This document shows, piece by piece, positions 1-13,012 of a stretch of 64,000 nt of DNA. Below the pieces are notes generated by a model. That model saw only the letters and a list, made by a program, of their open reading frames with translations, searched no databases and was not told the origin of the DNA. The stretch's first letter is position 1. The number at the start of each line of letters is the position of its first letter. The stretch comes from Prosapia bicincta (taxonomy: Eukaryota; Arthropoda; Insecta; Hemiptera; Cercopidae), in assembly GCA_036971475.1 (NCBI GenBank), contig JBAIZL010000233.1, positions 265,001-329,000 on the forward strand, written 5' to 3'. Made by a program: the position numbers and the translations under genes.

Positions 1-728
1 ACCTCATGTGAACACACATCGACGATAAATTAGGATTTTGGGATTTCGGCGATAAATAGAGACGAATATTAATGACAATAATATTAAGAAGTTCCAGCTA
101 ACCTAACCTAACCTCAAAAGCTTTAATTTCATATTTATATTTTACTACTCACATTGAATAGATATGGTATAGGAGGAGGCGTAATGTCACATCAGTGTTC
201 AAAGGAGGGGGGCGCAGAGCTCTAAAAGTTCAGAACCCCCGACCTAGAGCAAGGGATTTTCCGGGAAAGTACTTGCATTCTTAACGTTGATACGTCATAC
301 AGTTCTCCTTACACATTGCTCTGGTGGTCGGAGTATAAACACTGTACCCAGAGCCATCTGTTGTGTCCTTCCTTGTGCCGCTCAAATATCAAGTAAAACC
401 TAAGGAGATTACCTATTTAAAAAATAAAAATTAGAAAAGTATTTTGCTAGCCTAATACGAAAATTATGTGAGAGTTTACTGCGTTCAACTCATGAAAGGA
501 CTGAGTGTTTTCCTGCTCTTCGTTAACCCTCCACTAACTTTAATTCCTTGGGGGCAGAACAAAGACGTTAAGTGGTAACAAAGCGTTCGCACACTGTCAA
601 CTTCCAAATACCCTTATAATTTTAAAATATTTTATATCTGAATAAATGCCAAATAAATAAATAGTTAATATTTTAATCTCATGGTCGTTGCTTTAAATCA
701 GTGATTTATTATTTTGCCAAAATAAGCA
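1..728. other. Unclassified AT-rich DNA left of the 79-bp satellite
   Basis: I see no coding region or recognisable transposon here. Three CCTAA units occur near 100-116; this is the insect telomere unit, but three copies are too few to mean more than chance or an interstitial remnant. Confidence 0.5.
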
Positions 729-3700
729 TGCTAGCTTCCCAAACATATAGCTGTTGGGTGTACTGTAAGATATGGTGCTATTTCCCCTCCCTTGTCTGCA
801 ATCATCCTGCTAGCTTCCCAAACATATAGCTGTTGGGTGTACTGTAAGATATGGTGCTATTTCCCCTCCCTTGTCTGCAATCATCCTGCTAGCTTCCCAA
901 ACATATAGCTGTTGGGTGTACTGTAAGATATGGTGCTATTTCCCCTCCCTTGTCTGCAATCATCCTGCTAGCTTCCCAAACATATAGCTGTTGGGTGTAC
1001 TGTAAGATATGGTACTATTTCCCCTCCCTTGTCTGCAATCATCCTGCTAGCTTCCCAAACATATAGCTGTTGGGTGTACTGTAAGATATGGTGCTATTTT
1101 CCCTCCCTTGTCTGCAATCATCCTGCTAGCTTCCCAAACATATAGCTGTTGGGTGTACTGTAAGATATGGTACTATTTCCCCTCCCTTGTCTGCAATCAT
1201 CCTGCTAGCTTCCCAAACATATAGCTGTTGGGTGTACTGTAAGATATGGTGCTATTTCCCCTCCCTTGTCTGCAATCATCCTGCTAGCTTCCCAAACATA
1301 TAGCTGTTGGGTGTACTGTAAGATATGGTGCTATTTCCCCTCCCTTGTCTGCAATCATCCTGCTAGCTTCCCAAACATATAGCTGTTGGGTGTACTGTAA
1401 GATATGGTGCTATTTCCCCTCCCTTGTCTGCAATCATCCTGCTAGCTTCCCAAACATATAGGTGTTGGGTGTACTGTAAGATATGGTGCTATTTCCCCTC
1501 CTTGTCTGCAATCATCCTGCTAGCTTCCCAAACATATAGCTGTTGGGTGTACTGTAAGATATGGTACTATTTTCCCTCCCTTGTCTGCAATCATCCTGCT
1601 AGCTTCCCAAACATATAGCTGTTGGGTGTACTGTAAGATATGGTGCTATTTTCCCTCCCTTGTCTGCAATCATCCTGCTAGCTTCCCAAACATATAGCTG
1701 TTGGGTGTACTGTAAGATATGGTGCTATTTCCCCTCCCTTGTCTGTAATCATCCTGCTAGCTTCCCAAACATATAGCTGTTGGGTGTACTGTAAGATATG
1801 GTACTATTTTCCCTCCCTTGTCTGCAATCATCCTGCTAGCTTCCCAAACATATAGCTGTTGGGTGTACTGTAAGATATGGTGCTATTTCCCCTCCCTTGT
1901 CTGCAATCATCCTGCTAGCTTCCCAAACATATAGCTGTTGGGTGTACTGTAAGATATGGTGCTATTTCCCCTCCCTTGTCTGCAATCATCCTGCTAGCTT
2001 CCCAAACATATAGCTGTTGGGTGTACTGTAAGATATGGTGCTATTTTCCCTCCCTTGTCTGCAATCATCCTGCTAGCTTCCCAAACATATAGCTGTTGGG
2101 TGTACTGTAAGATATGGTGCTATTTTCCCTCCCTTGTCTGCAATCATCCTGCTAGCTTCCCAAACATATAGCTGTTGGGTGTACTGTAAGATATGGTGCT
2201 ATTTTCCCTCCCTTGTCTGCAATCATCCTGCTAGCTTCCCAAACATATAGCTGTTGGGTGTACTGTAAGATATGGTGCTATTTCCCCTCCCTTGTCTGCA
2301 ATCATCCTGCTAGCTTCCCAAACATATAGCTGTTGGGTGTACTGTAAGATATGGTGCTATTTCCCCTCCCTTGTCTGCAATCATCCTGCTAGCTTCCCAA
2401 ACATATAGCTGTTGGGTGTACTGTAAGATATGGTGCTATTTCCCCTCCCTTGTCTGCAATCATCCTGCTAGCTTCCCAAACATATAGCTGTTGGGTGTAC
2501 TGTAAGATATGGTGCTATTTCCCCTCCCTTGTCTGCAATCATCCTGCTAGCTTCCCAAACATATAGCTGTTGGGTGTACTGTAAGATATGGTGCTATTTC
2601 CCCTCCCTTGTCTGCAATCATCCTGCTAGCTTCCCAAACATATAGCTGTTGGGTGTACTGTAAGATATGGTGCTATTTCCCCTCCCTTGTCTGCAATCAT
2701 CCTGCTAGCTTCCCAAACATATAGCTGTTGGGTGTACTGTAAGATATGGTACTATTTCCCCTCCCTTGTCTGCAATCATCCTGCTAGCTTCTCAAACATA
2801 TAGCTGTTGGGTGTACTGTAAGATATGGTACTATTTCCCCTCCCTTGTCTGCAATCATCCTGCTAGCTTCCCAAACATATAGCTGTTGGGTGTACTGTAA
2901 GATATGGTGCTATTTTCCCTCCCTTGTCTGCAATCATCCTGCTAGCTTCCCAAACATATAGCTGTTGGGTGTACTGTAAGATATGGTGCTATTTTCCCTC
3001 CCTTGTCTGCAATCATCCTGCTAGCTTCCCAAACATATAGCTGTTGGGTGTACTGTAAGATATGGTGCTATTTTCCCTCCCTTGTCTGCAATCATCCTGC
3101 TAGCTTCCCAAACATATAGCTGTTGGGTGTACTGTAAGATATGGTGCTATTTCCCCTCCCTTGTCTGCAATCATCCTGCTAGCTTCCCAAACATATAGCT
3201 GTTGGGTGTACTGTAAGATATGGTGCTATTTCCCCTCCCTTGTCTGCAATCATCCTGCTAGCTTCCCAAACATATAGCTGTTGGGTGTACTGTAAGATAT
3301 GGTGCTATTTCCCCTCCCTTGTCTGCAATCATCCTGCTAGCTTCCCAAACATATAGCTGTTGGGTGTACTGTAAGATATGGTGCTATTTCCCCTCCCTTG
3401 TCTGCAATCATCCTGCTAGCTTCCCAAACATATAGCTGTTGGGTGTACTGTAAGATATGGTGCTATTTCCCCTCCCTTGTCTGCAATCATCCTGCTAGCT
3501 TCCCAAACATATAGCTGTTGGGTGTACTGTAAGATATGGTGCTATTTCCCCTCCCTTGTCTGCAATCATCCTGCTAGCTTCCCAAACATATAGCTGTTGG
3601 GTGTACTGTAAGATATGGTGCTATTTCCCCTCCCTTGTCTGCAATCATCCTGCTAGCTTCCCAAACATATAGCTGTTGGGTGTACTGTAAGATATGGTGC

Positions 3701-5153
3701 TATTTCCTCTCCCTTGTCTGCAATCATCCTGCTAGCTTCCCAAACATATAGCTGTTGGGTGTACTGTAAGATATGGTGCTATTTCCCCTCCCTTGTCTGC
3801 AATCATCCTGCTAGCTTCCCAAACATATAGCTGTTGGGTGTACTGTAAGATATGGTACTATTTCCCCTCCCTTGTCTGCAATCATCCTGCTAGCTTCCCA
3901 AACATATAGCTGTTGGGTGTACTGTAAGATATGGTACTATTTCCCCTCCCTTGTCTGCAATCATCCTGCTAGCTTCCCAAACATATAGCTGTTGGGTGTA
4001 CTGTAAGATATGGTGCTATTTTCCCTCCCTTGTCTGCAATCATCCTGCTAGCTTCCCAAACATATAGCTGTTGGGTGTACTGTAAGATATGGTGCTATTT
4101 TCCCTCCCTTGTCTGCAATCATCCTGCTAGCTTCCCAAACATATAGCTGTTGGGTGTACTGTAAGATATGGTGCTATTTTCCCTCCCTTGTCTGCAATCA
4201 TCCTGCTAGCTTCCCAAACATATAGCTGTTGGGTGTACTGTAAGATATGGTACTATTTTCCCTCCCTTGTCTGCAATCATCCTGCTAGCTTCCCAAACAT
4301 ATAGCTGTTGGGTGTACTGTAAGATATGGTGCTATTTCCCCTCCCTTGTCTGCAATCATCCTGCTAGCTTCCCAAACATATAGCTGTTGGGTGTACTGTA
4401 AGATATGGTGCTATTTCCCCTCCCTTGTCTGCAATCATCCTGCTAGCTTCCCAAACATATAGCTGTTGGGTGTACTGTAAGATATGGTGCTATTTCCCCT
4501 CCCTTGTCTGCAATCATCCTGCTAGCTTCCCAAACATATAGCTGTTGGGTGTACTGTAAGATATGGTACTATTTCCCCTCCCTTGTCTGCAATCATCCTG
4601 CTAGCTTCCCAAACATATAGCTGTTGGGTGTACTGTAAGATATGGTGCTATTTTCCCTCCCTTGTCTGCAATCATGCTGCTAGCTTCCCAAACATATAGC
4701 TGTTGGGTGTACTGTAAGATATGGTGCTATTTTCCCTCCCTTGTCTGCAATCATCCTGCTAGCTTCCCAAACATATAGCTGTTGGGTGTACTGTAAGATA
4801 TGGTACTATTTTCCCTCCCTTGTCTGCAATCATCCTGCTAGCTTCCCAAACATATAGCTGTTGGGTGTACTGTAAGATATGGTGCTATTTCCCCTCCCTT
4901 GTCTGCAATCATCCTGCTAGCTTCCCAAACATATAGCTGTTGGGTGTACTGTAAGATATGGTGCTATTTCCCCTCCCTTGTCTGCAATCATCCTGCTAGC
5001 TTCCCAAACATATAGCTGTTGGGTGTACTGTAAGATATGGTGCTATTTCCCCTCCCTTGTCTGCAATCATCCTGCTAGCTTCCCAAACATATAGCTGTTG
5101 GGTGTACTGTAAGATATGGTGCTATTTCCCCTCCCTTGTCTGCAATCATCCAT
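729..5153. repeat. 79-bp tandem satellite, about 56 copies
   Basis: A 79-bp unit beginning CTAGCTTCCCAAACATATAG repeats head to tail. The period was measured from successive CTAGC sites (731, 810, 889). Copies are nearly identical. Most differences fall at two positions, G or A in GGT(G/A)CTATTT and C or T in TATTT(C/T)CCC, and rare private changes occur near 1460, 1744, 2790, 3708 and 4674. One unit near 1500 is a base short. Because 79 is not a multiple of three, apparent reading frames rotate and none is credible. Variants are clustered in blocks, which points to amplification of multi-unit segments. Confidence 0.97.
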
Positions 5154-5472
5154 TAGCTTGATTTACGTTTTAACCATTTCCGCACTTTTTACTTATTACT
5201 TTGTTAGGAAAACTGCACAACTTGTACGACGATAGCCTATTGGCCACAGTTGCGCAATGCAGGCATTTGTTAACATTTGCACTTGCTAACCGTCACGATA
5301 ACCGACGCAACGTGTTAACACTCATTAGTGGACAAGATAACCGCACCAGTCTCTACACCCATAGGGCTTCCGTTGTATCTCCCCGCAAGTGCTGTAATGT
5401 ACGGTACACGATGTAAGTTATTGTATGTAGTATGCTAAGCTTTCCTAGCAATGCCATGTCCTGGTTGTAATT
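5154..5472. other. Unique sequence after the 79-bp satellite
   Basis: The satellite stops mid-unit at CAATCATCC and runs into non-repetitive sequence. A 71-codon open frame from 5201 has no recognisable domain and I do not support it as a gene. Confidence 0.4.
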
Positions 5473-5562
5473 GACGCGTTTCGGATATCCTCCATCTACA
5501 AGGTCTATCTGTGTACTTTACTGATAGATGGCGGACATTCGAAACGTGTCAGCTATAGAAAC
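5473..5562. repeat. Short inverted repeat with hammerhead-like halves
   Basis: Two related segments face each other. The minus strand carries AGATGGAGGATATCC followed by GAAACGCGTC. The plus strand carries AGATGGCGGACATTC followed by GAAACGTGTC. The GAAA, the palindromic ACGCGT and the GTC triplet follow the layout of Penelope-type hammerhead ends, but the CTGANGA box is degenerate (CTGATAGA on the plus strand). It is probably an old element terminus. Confidence 0.4.
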
Positions 5563-6274
5563 TACTTTGCTAAAAACGTTTTCTATGCTCAGTATATTAA
5601 TAGTTTTTACATTATTAAATTTGTATGTGTGTGTGTGTGTGTGTGTGTAATAAACCTAATGAGTTAATTTTTAAGTATAAAATATATTTATAAACATAGT
5701 TACTATTCAGTTATTTTTTTAATAAATGAAATTATGATTTCACAAAATAACTTTAAATTTCCTTTTCAATTTATTGTAGATGTTTACATTTAAAAAAATA
5801 CATTGATTCGCAATAAATTACGCACACTCAGATACAAGCGCGCACGCGCACACACCGACAGAAATAATATTCTAAATTTAAAGTGACCGACAATAATTTC
5901 TTAATGACTTTTGTTTGCACTGACTTATCTCCTTGAAATTAGCGCCCGAGCATCACAAAATATGTACTTTATTACAATCATATAAAAGCTAGACCACGAT
6001 TCAGAAACAAAAAGAACAATTAAAAGCAATAAAATTAATTTATACATCATTGCAACTAAAATGCATTTAATGTCTGAACATTATTAACTAGGAGTTTCGA
6101 CTGTTGTCTTTGATAATATACCTAGAGATGTATGTATAAAAATCCTAACTAGAAATAACTCCTAATATAGGAGTTTGTTTAGCTTTTTCTGCTTTTTATT
6201 TTATTATTTTTATTTATTATTTATCATGTTTTACTGTTACATTTTGAAATTCCTTCTATTATTTCACACTTTTC

Positions 6275-6314
<40 letters not shown>

Positions 6315-6614
6315 TGTTAAAATTTTTAATCGTTAATAAAATACTTTTTATTTATTCACATTTTTGAAATATTAATTCATTAATTGAATTTAATGAATTA
6401 GTTTTATTTTTAAATGAGGGGAGATATTTCCACAAAAGAGGCAAGATTTGCAATATAGTTATTTCATCACATTTTGCTTAACATAATTGATAACATAGAT
6501 TTCATAAAACAGATCATTTTAGGTTGTAAGTTATGTGATAGAAGAACAGCTGTTTTAACATATAGGTTATGTTTTTTTTATTTGTTTTTTTTATAATTAT
6601 TCAATAAGAAGTAA

Positions 6615-6705
<91 letters not shown>

Positions 6706-7555
6706 ATGTATAAAACAACATAGATTATTCAAATACAAGAATATTTATTAATTATATGTTATATTATTTATAGCATAGTTATTAAACAAGAACACGCATT
6801 TTATATTTATATTTTATATGCAACCCGAGAGCTCATTTGGAGCAATTTCAAACCCTTACAGTGCCAAATGTCTTTCGTCCTTGTCCTGAATTAAAGACGT
6901 GGCTGGAAGGGCAGAACTAGCAAACTACGAGGTATCTCAAAAAATGTCACTACCCACTTGACTGCATTGGCAGCGACATTTTAAGTAAGGAAACTTGCCC
7001 AAAGTCCCGACCTTCAACGTGATTGTGTCGAAAATTAAAGTAGCATAAATCATAGTGAGAAAACATTTTCTTTAGATTATCTTGTCTTTTACTATTGGCC
7101 TATCTGGGGTTAAAAAGTAAGAGCCCTTGTGCTTCAGGATAAAAGAAATTCCTTTTTCAGACTCTTCTTATGAGAATTTTTCAGGAAATGTATGTGGGGC
7201 CTTCCTAAGCACCCGGATTCCCGTGATGCCTTTGCTTGTAACTAATTTGTTTATATTGATCCAAAATGAAAAAAAAACCATAGTTAAGAAAGAGGGGACT
7301 TTATCTCCAAAAATAGGTGTATAACACAAAGCAAATTTCATGAAGTCCACCGTAATCAGACGAAAACTTAATTTGCTGCTTCTAGGTTACATTAGAACAA
7401 AATTATTTATCTTATAAAAAGATTTTTGAACTTATATTTTAACATTATATAAATTGTAATTTTATGTAGCTTATTTAAAAGTACATTCTTATGTAAATGT
7501 AAAATCTAGTGAAATGTTGTCAACCTATTAGAATACTTTGTTTTGCACTAAAAAT
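5563..7555. other. AT-rich spacer with microsatellites
   Basis: The interval holds a (TG)n run near 5625-5648, an (AT)n run at 6277-6312, a joined (TA)n(TG)n run at about 6618-6702 and one copy of a dispersed repeat (6230-6620, listed separately). Sequence at 6800-7400 looks like old repeat DNA that I cannot classify. Opposing 60-65 codon frames around 7127-7350 carry no recognised domain. Confidence 0.5.
6230..6620. repeat. Dispersed repeat, copy 1
   Basis: This segment is similar in order and content to 13540-13940. Both contain ATCTTGTT, an AATAAAATACTTTTTAT block, TTAATTAAATTTAATGAATTA-like sequence, an AAAAGAGGCAAG/AAAAGGGGCGAG block, GCAATATAGTTATTTC and AGCTGTTTTAAC. The class is unknown. 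With copy 2 it brackets the 56-bp satellite in the same orientation. Confidence 0.6.
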
Positions 7556-10500
7556 ATCCCATATTAAAGAGGCGTAGGAGATGCAGTATATGTAATCAGA
7601 TCGTGAAGTATCCCATATCTAGTGGTGTAAGAGGAGATGCAGTATATGTAATCAGATCGGGTAGTATCCAATATCTAGTGGTGTAGTAGGAGATGCAGTA
7701 TATGTAATCAGATCGTGTAGTATCCCATATTTAGTGGTGTAGGAGGAGATGCAGTATATGTAATCAGATCGAGTAGTATCCCATATTTAGTGGTGTAAGA
7801 GGAGATGCAGTATATGTAATCAGATCGGGTAGTATCCAATATCTCGTGGTGTAGGAGGAGATGCAGTATATGTAATCAGATCGTGTAGTATCCCATATTT
7901 AGTGGTGTAGGAGGAGATGCAGTATATGTAATCAGATCGAGTAGTATCCCATATTTAGTGGTGTAAGAGGAGATGCAGTATATGTACTCAGATCGTGTAG
8001 TATCCCATATTTAGTGGTGTAAGAGGAGATGCAGTAGCCTAGCCTATATGTAATCAGATCGAGTAGTATCCCATATCTAGTGGTGTAGGAGGAGATGCAG
8101 TATATGTAATCAGATCGGGTAGTATCCCATATTTAGTGGTGTAAGAGGAGATGCAGTATATGTAATCAGATCGTGTAGTATCCCATATTTAGTGGTGTAG
8201 GAGGAGATGCAGTATATGTAATCAGATCGAGTAGTATCCCATATTTAGTGGTGTAAGAGGAGATGCAGTATATGTAATCAGATCGAGTAGTATCCCATAT
8301 CTAGTGGTGTAGGAGTAGATGCAGTATATGTAATCAGATCGGGTAGTATCCTTTATCTAGTGGTGTAGGATGAGATGCAGTATATGTAATCAGATCGGGT
8401 AGTATCCCATACCTAGTGGTGTAGGAGATACAGTATATGTAATCAGATTGTGTAGTATCCCATATCTAATGGTGTAGGAGGAGATGCAGTATATGTAATC
8501 AGATCGGGTAGTATCCAATATCCAGTGATGTAGGAGGAGATGCAGTATATGAAATCCGATCGTGTAGTATCCCATATCTAATGGTGTAGGAGGAGATGCA
8601 GTATATGTAATCAGATCGGGTAGTATCCAATATCCAGTGATGTAGGAGGAGATGCAGTATATCTAATCAGATGGGGTAGTATCCAATATCGAGTGGTGTA
8701 GGAGGAGATGCAGTATATGAAATCCGATTGTGTAGTATCCCATATCTAGTGGTGTAGAAGGAGATGTTGTATATGTAATCAGATCGAGTAGTATCCAATA
8801 TCCAGTGATGTAGGAGGAGATGCAGTATATCTAATCAGATGGGGTAGTATCCAAAATCTAGTGGTGTAGGAGGAGATGCAGTATATGAAATCCGATCGTG
8901 TAGTATCCCATATCTAATGGTGTAGGAGGAGATGCAGTATATGTAATCAGATCGGGTAGTATCCAATATCCAGTGATGTAGGAGGAGATGCAGTATATCT
9001 AATCAGATGGGGTAGTATCCAATATCGAGTGGTGTAGGAGGAGATGCAGTATGAGAAATCCGATTGTGTAGTATCCCATATCTAGTGGTGTAGAAGGAGA
9101 TGTTGTATATGTAATCAGATCGGGTAGTATCCCATATTTAGTGGTGTAGGAGGAGATGCAGTATATGTAATCAGATCGAGTAGTATCCCATATTTAGTGG
9201 TGTAAGAGGAGATGCAGTATATGTAATCAGATCGAGTAGTATCCCATATCTAGTGGTGTAGGAGTAGATGCAGTATATGTAATCAGATCGGGTAGTATCC
9301 TTTATCTAGTGGTGTAGGATGAGATGCAGTATATGTAATCAGATCGGGTAGTATCCCATACCTAGTGGTGTAGGAGATACAGTATATGTAATCAGATTGT
9401 GTAGTATCCCATATCTAATGGTGTAGGAGGAGATGCAGTATATGTAATCAGATCGGGTAGTATCCAATATCCAGTGATGTAGGAGGAGATGCAGTATATG
9501 AAATCCGATCGTGTAGTATCCCATATCTAATGGTGTAGGAGGAGATGCAGTATATGTAATCAGATCGGGTAGTATCCAATATCCAGTGATGTAGGAGGAG
9601 ATGCAGTATATCTAATCAGATGGGTAGTATCCAATATCGAGTGGTGTAGGAGGAGATGCAGTATATGAAATCCGATTGTGTAGTATCCCATATCTAGTGG
9701 TGTAGAAGGAGATGTTGTATATGTAATCAGATCGGGTAGTATCCCATATTTAGTGGTGTAGGAGGAGATGCAGTATATGTAATCAGATCGAGTAGTATCC
9801 CATAATTAGTGGTGTAAGAGGAGATGCAGTATATGTAATCAGATCGAGTAGTATCCCATATCTAGTGGTGTAGGAGTAGATGCAGTATATGTAATCAGAT
9901 CGGGTAGTATCCTTTATCTAGTGGTGTAGGATGAGATGCAGTATATGTAATCAGATCGGGTAGTATCCCATACCTAGTGGTGTAGGAGATACAGTATATG
10001 TAATCAGATTGTGTAGTATCCCATATCTAGTGGTGTAGAAGGAGATGCAGTATATGAAATCCGATCGTGTAGTATCCCATATCTAATGGTGTAGGAGGAG
10101 ATGCAGTATATGTAATCAGATCGGGTAGTATCCCATATCCAGTGATGTAGGAGGAGATGCAGTATATCTAATCAGATGGGGTAGTATCCAATATCGAGTG
10201 GTGTAGGAGGAGATGCAGTATATGAAATCCGATTGTGTAGTATCCCATATCTAGTGGTGTAGAAGGAGATGTTGTATATGTAATCAGATCGGGTAGTATC
10301 CAATATCCAGTGATGTAGGAGGAGATGCAGTATATCTAATCAGATGGGGTAGTATCCAATATCTAGTGGTGTAGGAGGAGATGCAGTATATGAAATCCGA
10401 TCGTGTAGTATCCCATATCTAATGGTGTAGGAGGAGATGCAGTATATGTAATCAGATCGGGTAGTATCCAATATCCAGTGATGTAGGAGGAGATGCAGTA

Positions 10501-13012
10501 TATCTAATCAGATGGGGTAGTATCCAATATCGAGTGGTGTAGGAGGAGATGCAGTATATGAAATCCGATTGTGTAGTATCCCATATCTAGTGGTGTAGAA
10601 GGAGATGTTGTATATGTAATCAGATCGGGTAGTATCCCATATTTAGTGGTGTAGGAGGAGATGCAGTATATGTAATCAGATCGAGTAGTATCCCATATTT
10701 AGTGGTGTAAGAGGAGATGCAGTATATGTAATCAGATCGAGTAGTATCCCATATCTAGTGGTGTAGGAGTAGATGCAGTATATGTTATCAGATCGGGTAG
10801 TATCCTTTATCTAGTGGTGTAGGATGAGATGCAGTATATGTAATCAGATCGGGTAGTATCCCATACCTAGTGGTGTAGGAGATACAGTATATGTAATCAG
10901 ATTGTGTAGTATCCCATATCTAGTGGTGTAGAAGGAGATGCAGTATATGAAATCCGATCGTGTAGTATCCCATATCTAATAGTGTAGAAGGAGATGCAGT
11001 ATATGTAATCAGATCGGGTAGTATCCAATATCCAGTGATGTAGGAGGAGATGCAGTATATCTAATCAGATGGGGTAGTATCCAATATCGAGTGGTGTAGG
11101 AGGAGATGCAGTATATGAAATCCGATTGTGTAGTATCCCATATCTAGTGGTGTAGAAGGAGATGTTGTATATGTAATCAGATCGGGTAGTATCCCATATT
11201 TAGTGGTGTAGGAGGAGATGCAGTATATGTAATCAGATCGAGTAGTATCCCATATTTAGTGGTGTAAGAGGAGATGCAGTATATGTAATCAGATCGAGTA
11301 GTATCCCATATCTAGTGGTGTAGGAGTAGATGCAGTATATGTAATCAGATCGGGTAGTATCCTTTATCTAGTGGTGTAGGATGAGATGCAGTATATGTAA
11401 TCAGATCGGGTAGTATCCCATACCTAGTGGTGTAGGAGATACAGTATATGTAATCAGATTGTGTAGTATCCCATATCTAGTGGTGTAGAAGGAGATGCAG
11501 TATATGAAATCCGATCGTGTAGTATCCCATATCTAATAGTGTAGGAGGAGATGCAGTATATGTAATCAGATCGGGTAGTATCCAATATCCAGTGATGTAG
11601 GAGGAGATGCAGTATATCTAATCAGATGGGGTAGTATCCAATATCGAGTGGTGTAGGAGGAGATGCAGTATATGAAATCCGATTGTGTAGTATCCCATAT
11701 CTAGTGGTGTAGAAGGAGATGTTGTATATGTAATCAGATCGGGTAGTATCCAATATCCAGTGATGTAGGAGGAGATGCAGTATATCTAATCAGATGGGGT
11801 AGTATCCAATATCTAGTGGTGTAGGAGGAGATGCAGTATATGAAATCCGATCGTGTAGTATCCCATATCTAATGGTGTAGGAGGAGATGCAGTATATGTA
11901 ATCAGATCGGGTAGTATCCAATATCCAGTGATGTAGGAGGAGATGCAGTATATCTAATCAGATGGGGTAGTATCCAATATCGAGTGGTGTAGGAGGAGAT
12001 GCAGTATATGAAATCCGATTGTGTAGTATCCCATATCTAGTGGTGTAGAAGGAGATGTTGTATATGTAATCAGATCGGGTAGTATCCCATATCTAGTGAT
12101 GTAGGAGATACAGTGTATGTAATCAGATCGCGTAGTATCCCATATCTAGTGGTGTAGGAGATACAGTGTATGTAATCAGATCGCGTAGTATCCCATATCT
12201 AGTGGTGTAGGAGATACAGTGTATATAATCAGATCGTGTAGTATCCCATATCTAGTGGTGTAGAAGGAGATGTTGTATATGTAATCAGATCGGGTAGTAT
12301 ACCATGTCTAGTGGTGTAGGAGATACAGTGTATGTAATCAGATCGCGTAGTATCCCATATCTAGTGGTGTAGGAGGAGATGCAGTATATGAAATCCGATT
12401 GTGTAGTATCCCATATCTAGTGGTGTAGAAGGAGATGTTGTATATGTAATCAGATCGGGTAGTATACCATGTCTAGTGGTGTAGGAGATACAGTGTATGT
12501 AATCAGATCGCGTAGTATCCCATATCTAGTGGTGTAGGAGGAGATGCAGTATATGAAATCCGATTGTGTAGTATCCCATATCTAGTGGTGTAGAAGGAGA
12601 TGTTGTATATGTAATCAGATCGCGTAGTATCCAATATCGAGTGGTGTAGGAGGAGATGCAGTATATGAAATCCGATTGTGTAGTATCCCATATCTAGTGG
12701 TGTAGAAGGAGATGTTGTATATGTAATCAGATCGGGTAGTATACCATGTCTAGTGGTGTAGGAGATACAGTGTATGTAATCAGATCGCGTAGTATCCCAT
12801 ATCTAGTGGTGTAGGAGATACAGTGTATATAATCAGATCGTGTAGTATTCCATATCTAGTGGTGTAGGAAGAGATGCAGTATATGTAATCAGATTGGGTA
12901 ATTTCCCATATCTAGTGGTGTAGGAGGAGATACACTCTATGTAATCAGATCGGGTAATATCCCATATCTAGTGGTGTAGGAGAAGATATATGTAATCAGA
13001 ATAGATCAGGTA
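7556..13012. repeat. 56-bp tandem satellite with higher-order structure, about 97 copies
   Basis: The unit is 56 bp (GTAGTATCCC starts at 7717 and 7773), with a 53-bp variant lacking three bases in GGAGGAGATGCAG (GGAGATACAG). Variant units recur in ordered blocks: the block containing CATACCTAGTGG plus the 53-bp unit appears near 8411, 9360, 9974, 10864 and 11422, and 8390-8575 equals 9339-9524 exactly. A 9-bp duplication (CCTAGCCTA) interrupts one unit near 8038. From about 12080 the array is dominated by a short-unit variant. The minus-strand 60-codon frames are repeat artefacts. Confidence 0.95.

Noticed and set aside
100..116. Three CCTAA units, the insect telomere repeat
   Set aside because: Too short to call a telomeric or interstitial telomeric array.
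1424..1618. 64-codon frame in the 79-bp satellite
   Set aside because: It exists only because one unit lost a base; the repeated peptide is an artefact of tandem DNA.
12503..12691. Tyr/His-rich minus-strand frames in the 56-bp satellite
   Set aside because: They follow the repeat unit and end arbitrarily; no start context or domain.
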